Assembly (NCBI GenBank): GCA_046566065.1
Contig: JBKHXK010000051.1
Span: forward strand, 1 to 11,660
From: MB1-2 sp046566065
Lineage (GTDB): Bacteria > Actinomycetota > CADDZG01 > WHSQ01
Direction: 5' to 3'
Length of the DNA: 11,660 nt
This document shows, in pieces, positions 1 through 6,015 of this stretch (its first letter is position 1; each line of letters opens with the position of its first letter). The position numbers and the translations under genes were made by a program. The notes under the pieces are model-generated. The model was not told where the DNA came from. It searched no databases and worked only from the letters and a program-made list of their open reading frames with translations.

Positions 1-2
1 TG

Positions 3-888
3 GGCAAGGCGAAAAGCGTGGTGGCGACGGGCGCCGTGATGGCCGCCTCGGACGAACTGAGCTCGGCACTGCAACAGGGCGCTATCTCGCTCGATCAAGC
101 AGTGGAGATCGCCGCGGCCGAGGAGTCGGCTCCGGGCTCCGTCCGGGAGCTGGTCGCCGTGGCTCAGGAACAGCCCTTCCACGTTCTGAAAGAGAAGGCG
201 CGTCAAGCNNNNNNNNNNGGCCGCGAGGCAACACGCCGCGCGGAAGGCGCGCAGTTACAGCGATCAGCTGGGGATGGTGCACGTCCACCTCGAGCTGGAA
301 CCTCATATCGGTGCGCCGATCGTGGCGCGCGCCGAAGCCGAGGCGCAGAGGCTGGGACGCAAGGCGAAAGCTGCGGGGACCCCTGAGCCGTTCGAGCGCC
401 ATCTGGCCGATGCCTATGCGTCGATGCTCTCCGGCTCGGGCCGCGGTCGCGCCAAGCGGCCGGAGCTGGTCGTGTTGGTCAGCCACGAGGTTGCGAAGCG
501 GGGCTGGAGCGACGTGCGCGAGGGCGAGGTCTGCAAGATCCCCGGTGTCGGCCCGATCTCGCCCGACGTGGCGAAAGAGATCGCTGATGATGCCTTCCTC
601 AACGGCGTCTTCTACGACGGCACGGATCTGCGCCACTTCAAGCGGTGGTCGCGCAACACGCCCGTGGAGGTCCGGGCGGCGTTGGAGCTCGGCGAACCGC
701 CGGACTTCGACGGTGTGGCTTGCGTCGACTGCGGGAACCGTTTCAGAACCGAGTTCGACCATGTGGAGCCGCACGTTTCGGGCGGACCCGCATCGGATCC
801 GAATCTGAAACCGCGCTGTTGGCCCTGTCACCAGGCGAAGACCGCGCTCGATCGGAAAGCCGGGAAGCTGAAACCACCCGAACCCTGA
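3..888 (+). CDS. HNH endonuclease, DUF222/13E12-like family (5' partial, broken by assembly gap)
   Basis: The reading frame enters from the left edge (frame of base 3) and runs about 68 codons to the N run at 209-218. It resumes one frame over at base 220 and ends at the TGA at 886-888. The left part (VATGAVMAASDEL...ISLDQAVEIA) has the alanine/glutamate-rich helical character of DUF222 proteins. The right part (about 222 residues visible) carries an HNH nuclease fold near its C-terminus: CVDCGN, then DHVEP, then GG, NLKPRC and PCHQAK. The two CxxC pairs, the DH, the central Asn and the final His are all present, so the nuclease motif looks intact. Family members are putative DNA endonucleases of mostly unknown role, often multicopy in actinobacteria. 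The frame change is best explained by a 10-N placeholder of arbitrary length, not a real frameshift. The true start lies outside the window. Confidence 0.85.
209..218. other. Assembly gap (10 N) inside the HNH gene
   Basis: Ten consecutive N bases separate two halves of one protein that are read in different frames. The true number of missing bases is therefore probably not 10 and must change the frame by one or two. Confidence 0.95.
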
Positions 889-1008
889 GCTGCATGGGTC
901 GAACGCATCCGACCAGCGCACACGCGTGACTGAGGGGACCGCGCCCGCCCAACACTGGCCCGCGGGAAGAGAAACAGTGCAGTATGTAGGCCGCATCAGG
1001 CACGAGAC

Positions 1009-1014
1009 GGGAGG
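1009..1014 (+). promoter_or_regulatory. Ribosome binding site of hutU
   Basis: GGGAGG lies 8 bases before the GTG at 1023. It supports that start over the in-frame ATG at 1080 (residue 20), which would remove part of the conserved urocanase N-terminus. The 134-base gap between the HNH gene and hutU shows no clear promoter hexamers to my eye. Confidence 0.6.
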
Positions 1015-1022
1015 CGGACCGG

Positions 1023-2672
1023 GTGAAGGCTCCGAGGGGCACCGAGCTCAGCTGCAAGGGCTGGCCGCAAGAGGCCGCCATGCGGATGTTGATGAACAAC
1101 CTCGACCCGGAGGTGGCCGAGCGGCCCGAGGATCTCGTCGTCTACGGAGGGTCCGGCAAGGCGGCGCGCAACCCGGAAGCTCTCGACGCGATCATCGCGG
1201 CGCTAAAAGAGCTAGAGGGTGACGAGACCCTGCTGGTGCAGTCGGGCAAGCCCGTGGGCGTGTTCCGCACGCACGAGCGGGCGCCCAGGGTGCTGATCTC
1301 CAACGCGATGCTCGTCCCTCACTGGGCGAACTGGGACGAGTTCCATCGGCTGGAGGGCCTGGGACTGACGATGTACGGCCAGATGACCGCAGGCTCCTGG
1401 ATCTACATCGGGACCCAGGGGATCCTGCAGGGCACCTACGAGACCCTGGCCGAGTTGGCGACTCGTTCCTTCGGCGGCTCGCTGAAGGGACAGATCGTTC
1501 TGACCGCCGGACTGGGCGGGATGGGCGGAGCGCAGCCTCTGGCAGTCACGATGAACGAGGGCGTGGCGCTGTGCGTGGAGGTCGATCGCTCGCGTCTCGA
1601 GCGGCGCGTCCAGCACAGGTATCTCGATCGCTGGACCCACGAGGTCTACGAGGCCATGCAGTGGGTCGAAGACGCGGCCGAGGCGGGCCGGGCCGAGTCG
1701 GTGGGTCTGCTCGGGAACGCGGCGGACGTACTCCCGGAGCTCTTGCGCAACGGCTTCAGTCCCTCGGTCGTGACCGATCAGACGTCTGCACACGACCTAC
1801 TCGACGGCTACGTGCCGGGCGGCATGGGTTTCGCCGAAGCCCGTGCTCTGCGCAAAGAGGACCCCGACACCTATGCCAAGAGAGCGCGCGAATCGATCGT
1901 CCAACACGTAGAGGCCTGGCTGGGCTTCAAGGACGCCGGCGCGATCTGCTTCGAGTACGGCAACAACATCCGCACCCAGGCGCGCGACGGAGGCCTGGAG
2001 AGGGCCTTCGACATCCCCGGTTTCGTGGAGGGATACGTGCGTCCTCTCTTCTGCGAGGGCAAGGGCCCCTTCCGCTGGGCCGCGTTGTCGGGAGACCCAG
2101 AAGACATCGCGGTGACCGACCGCGCCATCCTCGAGCTGTTCCCCTACGACGATCGGTTGCGGCGATGGATCGAGCTGGCTTCGGAGCGCGTCGCCTTCCA
2201 GGGATTGCCCGCCCGGATCTGTTGGCTCGGTTACGGAGAACGCGCTCGCGCCGGCCTGGCGTTCAACGAGTTGGTGCGCCACGGTCAGGTCAAGGCCCCG
2301 ATCGTCATCGGACGTGATCACCTCGACACCGGATCAGTCGCCTCCCCCTACCGCGAGACCGAAGGGATGATCGACGGCTCGGATGCGATCGCCGACTGGC
2401 CGATCCTGAACGCGCTGCTGAACACCGCGGCGGGCGCGCACTGGGTATCGGTGCATCACGGGGGCGGTGTGGGGATGGGCTACTCGATCCATGCCGGGAT
2501 GGTCGTGGTGGCCGACGGGTCCGATGAAGCCGCCGAGCGTCTCGAGCGCGTGCTCGATACCGACCCGGGTTCCGGGGTGATGCGACACGCGGATGCGGGT
2601 TACTCGCGAGCTATCGAGGTTGCGCGCGAGCGGGGCGTCCGTCTGCCGATGGAGCCCCAGGCCCGCGACTAG
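1023..2672 (+). CDS. hutU: Urocanate hydratase (urocanase)
   Basis: Urocanase catalyses the second step of histidine degradation, adding water to urocanate to give 4-imidazolone-5-propionate, in the cytoplasm with tightly bound NAD+. The 549-residue product is close to the family's usual length of about 550. Recognisable segments in order are ELSCKGWPQEAAMRMLMNNLDPEVAE at the N-terminus, YGGSGKAARN (41-50), the NAD-binding glycine-rich GLGGMGGAQ (163-171), FEYGNN (310-315), and RICWLGYGER (398-407) with the expected catalytic Cys at 400. The C-terminal VSVHHGGGVGMGYSIHAG is also present. The start is a GTG with a good Shine-Dalgarno 8 bases upstream. Its TAG stop touches the stop codon of the convergent secreted-protein gene. 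No other hut gene is directly downstream, but a hutF-like gene and hutH lie within 5 kb. Identification is secure. Confidence 0.97.
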   Translation: MKAPRGTELSCKGWPQEAAMRMLMNNLDPEVAERPEDLVVYGGSGKAARNPEALDAIIAALKELEGDETLLVQSGKPVGVFRTHERAPRVLISNAMLVPHWANWDEFHRLEGLGLTMYGQMTAGSWIYIGTQGILQGTYETLAELATRSFGGSLKGQIVLTAGLGGMGGAQPLAVTMNEGVALCVEVDRSRLERRVQHRYLDRWTHEVYEAMQWVEDAAEAGRAESVGLLGNAADVLPELLRNGFSPSVVTDQTSAHDLLDGYVPGGMGFAEARALRKEDPDTYAKRARESIVQHVEAWLGFKDAGAICFEYGNNIRTQARDGGLERAFDIPGFVEGYVRPLFCEGKGPFRWAALSGDPEDIAVTDRAILELFPYDDRLRRWIELASERVAFQGLPARICWLGYGERARAGLAFNELVRHGQVKAPIVIGRDHLDTGSVASPYRETEGMIDGSDAIADWPILNALLNTAAGAHWVSVHHGGGVGMGYSIHAGMVVVADGSDEAAERLERVLDTDPGSGVMRHADAGYSRAIEVARERGVRLPMEPQARD

Positions 2673-3323
2673 CTAACGTGGGATGCGATAGGTGACGTTC
2701 ATGCGGACAACGCCATCGCGCCCGAACCGGACCGACCGCCCTTCGGCGAAGACCGCGGCCCCGTCGGCGAAAACATAGGCGCCCGCGGCTTCGACCAGGG
2801 CACCGAAGGCGAAGTCTCCCCCGCTCCGAAGTCTCTTCCCGAAGAGCGTTCCCTCGGCAGGAGCCCACCGGGCCGCGCCGGCAGACGCGTCCGCTCCGAG
2901 GCCGCCCCCACCAGCCGCTTGAGCGCCGGACATCGGGATGTCCTCGCCGGTCCAGTCGACGACATGCTCGTAGCCCTTGGCGGATAGCTCGAGGTGGGCC
3001 GAAGAGAGGGCCGGATCCATCTGGAACCCGTCCACGCCGGCGTCGCCGCCGTATCCGCGTCCCGAGCAGGCGACCATCGTGAGCTCCCTGGAGCGGTGCA
3101 CCTCGCAGTTGCCGCGCCCGACGAAGACCTGGTTCCTGACGCCGCCGGGAGCATCGGCCCCCCGGACCCCGATCGCGAAGTAGAAGGTCCGTGCCTTGAG
3201 ATCGAGCCAGTCGGCTTCGGCCATCTGATAGAGACCCCCGCCGGCTCCCGGCGCCGGCCGAGCCGTAGCCCCGGTCGGAAGCAACAGACAAAGCGCCGTC
3301 GCCAGCGCGATCCAGAGCCGCAT
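2673..3323 (-). CDS. Small secreted protein of unknown function
   Basis: From the ATG at 3323 the product is 216 residues. It begins with a typical Sec signal peptide: MRLW, then a hydrophobic stretch IALATALCLLLPTGATA, with likely cleavage near residue 21. I see no lipobox, so it is probably released or cell-wall associated and not a lipoprotein. The mature part is glycine- and alanine-rich with alternating hydrophobic residues, suggesting beta structure, and has two cysteines (73 and 86) that could form one disulfide. I do not recognise the family. The start was chosen because a run of seven G lies three bases upstream and the signal peptide begins exactly there. An upstream in-frame GTG at 3365 would add 14 polar residues before the signal. 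It lies downstream of the hutF-like gene on the same strand with a 119-base gap containing a hairpin, so co-transcription is uncertain. Confidence 0.72.
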   Translation of the reverse strand: MRLWIALATALCLLLPTGATARPAPGAGGGLYQMAEADWLDLKARTFYFAIGVRGADAPGGVRNQVFVGRGNCEVHRSRELTMVACSGRGYGGDAGVDGFQMDPALSSAHLELSAKGYEHVVDWTGEDIPMSGAQAAGGGGLGADASAGAARWAPAEGTLFGKRLRSGGDFAFGALVEAAGAYVFADGAAVFAEGRSVRFGRDGVVRMNVTYRIPR

Positions 3324-3370
3324 GGTCCCCCCCACTTCTCTCGTGCCCGCTCGTGTGCCCGGCACCTGCC

Positions 3371-3395
3371 CCCTAGAGGGTTCGCCCTCTCAGGG
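3371..3395. terminator. Stable hairpin between hutF-like gene and secreted-protein gene
   Basis: CCCTAGAGGG (3371-3380) pairs with CCCTCTCAGGG (3385-3395) around a TTCG loop, giving about ten base pairs with one bulged C at 3391. Read on the plus strand, the loop is the extra-stable UUCG tetraloop. Read on the minus strand, the direction of both flanking genes, the loop is CGAA. There is no proper T-run after the stem on the minus strand and only a weak T-rich stretch on the plus strand. It could be a non-canonical terminator of hutF, an mRNA-stabilising or processing hairpin, or part of a 5' leader. The fold is seen; the role is inferred. Confidence 0.4.
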
Positions 3396-3442
3396 CAACT
3401 TCCTTTCGTCGCACCCGCTCCGGGGGGGCCCAAGGGGCAGCG

Positions 3443-4666
3443 CTAGGGCCGGGACCAGGCCTGGGTGATCTGCCGGATCGACCGCACCAGTTCCCTGCGG
3501 TCGATCGAGGTGAGCTCGCCTCGCTCCACGACGACACGGCCCCCCACCATGACGCGCTCGATCGCGGTGGGTTGGATCGAGTTCACCAGCTGTCGGTCGA
3601 TCGTCTCGATCGGCTGCAGGGAGAGATCGTCCAGGTCGAGCGCCACGAGATCGGCCATACGTCCGGGCGAGAGCTCCCCGACCGGGAGGCCGAGGACGTC
3701 CGCGCCCNNNNNNNNNNNNNNNNNNNNNNNNNNNNNNNNNNNNNNNNNNNNNNNNNNNNNNNNNNNNNNNNNNNNNNNNNNNNNNNNNNNNNNNNNNNNN
3801 NNNNNNCCCAAGAACGCGTTCGCGCCGGGGCAATGCACCACCGCGCTACCTGCTTGCGCAAGCAGATCCAGCTCCTCGTCGTCGAGCCAGACGCCGTGGA
3901 CGGCGACCAGCCGTTCGTGCAGAAGCCCCTCGCGATGCAGCAGCCGAACGGGCGTCGTGCCGTAACGCTCCTTGACCTGGTCCACCTCGTAGCGCGCCTC
4001 CGCTAGATGCAGATGGCAGGGCACCTCCAAGTCATCGGCCGCCTCCAGAGCCACCCGGATCGTTGCCGGGGAGGCCGCGTGCAACGAGTGCGGCGCGGGC
4101 TGCACCGAGACCAGCACGTCGTCCGAGGTCTCGGCCGCGAGCTCCCGCAGAAGAAGAGCAGACTCTTCAGCGCGCTCTCGGTACCGCTTCGGCGCGCTCG
4201 TCGGCGCGTCTGAGTCGTAGAAAGCCCGAGCGAGCACGAGGCGGATGCCGATGTCATGCGCGGCGCGGATGACCTGCCGGGCGTTGTAGTTGTCGGCGTC
4301 GTGCAGGTAGAAGAAGTCGACGGTGGTCGTCGTACCGGCGAGCAGCCCCTCGGCGAACGCGAACAGAGCGCCGACGTAGATGGCCTCTCCACCGAGATCG
4401 TCCGAGAACGGATAAAGGACGCGATCCCGCCACTCGTCGAACGGGCGGTCGTCGGCGAAACCTTTGAAGAGGTTCTGGAACGCATGACCGTGACAATTGA
4501 CCGTTCCGGGGACGATCGCCACTGGACCCCAGTCGTCGACAGCGGTCCCCTCGGGCAGATCCGGCGACGCAACCACCTCGACGATGCGGTCCGACTCGAG
4601 GATGATGGCCAGGTCGCGCTGGAACCGGCCACCCACCCAGGTCAGTTCGCCTCGGATCGCCTGCAC
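3443..4666 (-). CDS. hutF: HutF-like formimidoylglutamate deiminase (amidohydrolase), with internal assembly gap
   Basis: This is a metal-dependent amidohydrolase-superfamily enzyme. HutF deiminates N-formimino-L-glutamate to N-formylglutamate plus ammonia, a late step of one bacterial histidine pathway. From the GTG at 4666 the visible motifs are PGTVNCHGHAFQ (53-64; metal ligands His59 and His61), TVDFFYLHD (115-123), APHSLHA (191-197), CHLHLAEA (217-224; His218, His220), AVHG (255-258) and VVHCPGANAFL (276-286). The C-terminal part holds LGLPVGELSPGRMADLVALDLDD, typical of the superfamily. HutF resemblance rests on HAFQ, the FxYLH segment, the HS(L)xA segment and EVDQ after the LAEA; hut neighbours support it. 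The 99-N gap at 3708-3806 removes the segment that should hold the metal-binding Asp. The start is ambiguous: GGAGG lies 12 bases upstream and a CATAAT box 6 bases upstream. Alternative: another aminohydrolase of the ATZ/TRZ type. It lacks the HutI-type motifs I would expect. Confidence 0.68.
   Translation of the reverse strand: MQAIRGELTWVGGRFQRDLAIILESDRIVEVVASPDLPEGTAVDDWGPVAIVPGTVNCHGHAFQNLFKGFADDRPFDEWRDRVLYPFSDDLGGEAIYVGALFAFAEGLLAGTTTTVDFFYLHDADNYNARQVIRAAHDIGIRLVLARAFYDSDAPTSAPKRYRERAEESALLLRELAAETSDDVLVSVQPAPHSLHAASPATIRVALEAADDLEVPCHLHLAEARYEVDQVKERYGTTPVRLLHREGLLHERLVAVHGVWLDDEELDLLAQAGSAVVHCPGANAFLXXXXXXXXXXXXXXXXXXXXXXXXXXXXXXXXXXGADVLGLPVGELSPGRMADLVALDLDDLSLQPIETIDRQLVNSIQPTAIERVMVGGRVVVERGELTSIDRRELVRSIRQITQAWSRP
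3708..3806. other. Assembly gap (99 N) inside the hutF-like gene
   Basis: The reading frame is the same on both sides of the gap, so the product is still read as one open frame. Compared with known HutF proteins, the missing part should be clearly longer than 33 codons, so the N length is probably a placeholder or an underestimate. Confidence 0.95.
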
Positions 4667-4712
4667 GGGCGGATTATGCCTCCGGCTGGCTATCCTGTTG
4701 CGGCAGTCTCGC
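4667..4712. promoter_or_regulatory. Divergent promoter region between hutF-like gene and histidine kinase
   Basis: Only 46 bases separate the chosen starts of the two divergent genes. On the minus strand, CATAAT (4678-4673, one mismatch from TATAAT) sits six bases before the hutF GTG, which would fit a leaderless transcript. On the plus strand, TATCCT (4691-4696) could be a -10 for the kinase. I see no convincing -35 for either. The hexamers are seen; promoter activity is inferred. Confidence 0.35.
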
Positions 4713-5978
4713 GTGAGGGGAGGCAACACGCTGGCAGGGACCGAGACGAAGCCCCCGTTGTTACCTACTCCGGGCGCAGTTGCACGCGCGCGCCTGGTCG
4801 TGGCCGGCCTGCTCGTCGCGTATGTAGCCGCCTACCAGGTTCCGGACGGGTTCGAACAACCCGCGGGCGTGAAGATCGTCGCCTTCTGTCTTCTGGCCGT
4901 TCTATTCGCGTCCGCGATCGCGCAGATGACCGGGGCCATACCCGCGTCACGGCTCTTGTATCTCGCGGTCGACGGCGCCGTGGCCATCGCTCTGCTGGGC
5001 GTATTCGCGTTCGATCCCATGGAGCATCTCTTCTTCCCCGCGGTCGCGGTGATCGTCGAAGCCGCATTGCTTCTGGGGCTCGGCACGGCGCTGGTGTCGT
5101 GGGCGGCCGTCGCTCTGGGCTACACCCTGCGGGAGGTCCTGGCCTACTCCTTCCTGGACGTGCCCTCGGACCCAGCCGGCGTCGTGCTGCGTCTAGCCAC
5201 GGCTTTCGGCGTCGCCCTGGTGGTGGGGTCCCTGGTCGAAGCGGGACGCGCGACGAAGGCGTACTCCAGCGAGAGGGAGGAGACCGAGCGCCTGAAGGAG
5301 ATCGACCAGATGAAGACGGCCTTCTTGGCCGCGGTCTCGCACGACCTGAAGAATCCGCTCACCGCGATCCTGGGGTTCTCCACGACGCTCGAACGCAGGT
5401 TGGACCGCTTGCCTCCCGATCGGGTGCTCGAGTTCCTCGGCCACATCACTCGCAGCGCCCGCCGGTTGCAGAAGATGGTCGACGACCTGCTCGACATGGA
5501 CCGCATGGAGCGAGGGATCCTGCAGCCGAACCTGTTGCCCACGGACCTGCCCGGCCTCGCTCGCGGCATCATCGACGAGATCGATCTCGCCGGTCACCCG
5601 ATCACGGTGAACGCCGACGATCTCAAGATCGAGGTCGACCCGCCGAAGGTGGAGCGCATAGTCGAGAACCTGATCACCAACGCCATCAAGTACACGCCCG
5701 CGGGCACACCGATCGAGGTCCGGATCGAGCCCATGGAGGCTGGCGCTCTGATCGCGATCGAAGACCGTGGGCCCGGCATCCCGATCGAACTCAAGAAGAA
5801 GATCTTCGAGGCCTTCCAGCGCGGACCGGATGCTCCCAACAAAGCCAAGGGCAGCGGCGTGGGACTTTCCCTCGTGGCGCGTTTCGCGGAGCTGCACGGG
5901 GGCCGCGCTTGGGTCGAGGACCGGCCCGGCGGGGGATCCTCCTTCCGCGTGTACCTCCCGGGGGATGCGTCGCGCTGA
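4713..5978 (+). CDS. Membrane sensor histidine kinase (orphan)
   Basis: This is the sensor half of a two-component system: it autophosphorylates on histidine and passes the phosphate to a response regulator. The 421-residue product has five or six hydrophobic segments between residues 24 and 175 (for example RLVVAGLLVAYVAAY and AVIVEAALLLGLGTALVSWAAVAL) with short loops, so the sensing part appears to lie in the membrane. A short charged linker follows, then the HisKA domain with AAVSHDLKNPLTAILGF (phospho-acceptor His210), and an HATPase_c domain with N-box NLITNAIKYT (319-328), G1 box EDRGPGIP (350-357) and G2 box GSGVGLSLV (380-388). The catalytic core looks complete. The start is uncertain: GTG at 4713 has no upstream Shine-Dalgarno, while GAGGGGAGG at 4715-4723 precedes an in-frame CTG at 4731 that could be the real start. 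No response regulator is beside it. hutH follows 37 bases downstream. Confidence 0.9.
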   Translation: MRGGNTLAGTETKPPLLPTPGAVARARLVVAGLLVAYVAAYQVPDGFEQPAGVKIVAFCLLAVLFASAIAQMTGAIPASRLLYLAVDGAVAIALLGVFAFDPMEHLFFPAVAVIVEAALLLGLGTALVSWAAVALGYTLREVLAYSFLDVPSDPAGVVLRLATAFGVALVVGSLVEAGRATKAYSSEREETERLKEIDQMKTAFLAAVSHDLKNPLTAILGFSTTLERRLDRLPPDRVLEFLGHITRSARRLQKMVDDLLDMDRMERGILQPNLLPTDLPGLARGIIDEIDLAGHPITVNADDLKIEVDPPKVERIVENLITNAIKYTPAGTPIEVRIEPMEAGALIAIEDRGPGIPIELKKKIFEAFQRGPDAPNKAKGSGVGLSLVARFAELHGGRAWVEDRPGGGSSFRVYLPGDASR

Positions 5979-6002
5979 CCGCCCTCGTTCGCGCGCTGCC
6001 TC

Positions 6003-6008
6003 TAGAGT
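6003..6008 (+). promoter_or_regulatory. Possible -10 element for a leaderless hutH transcript
   Basis: TAGAGT fits the actinobacterial TANNNT -10 pattern and ends seven bases before the hutH ATG. There is no Shine-Dalgarno in that gap. This spacing would put the transcription start at or next to the A of the ATG. No clear -35 is visible, and the match could be chance. Confidence 0.35.
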
Positions 6009-6015
6009 CCGGCCT

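Noticed and set aside
82..996. A long minus-strand open frame opposite the HNH gene.
   Set aside because: It reads through the N gap, its composition is arginine-rich, and the plus strand carries recognisable HNH motifs.
4667..4729. Longer start for the hutF-like gene at 4729.
   Set aside because: The extra 21 residues are basic and unlike any amidohydrolase N-terminus, and would overlap the divergent kinase start.
5767..6015. Upstream extension of the hutH reading frame.
   Set aside because: These 83 codons lie inside the kinase ATP-binding domain in another frame. Known histidases begin near the ATG at 6016, which places the MIO triad at the usual residue number.
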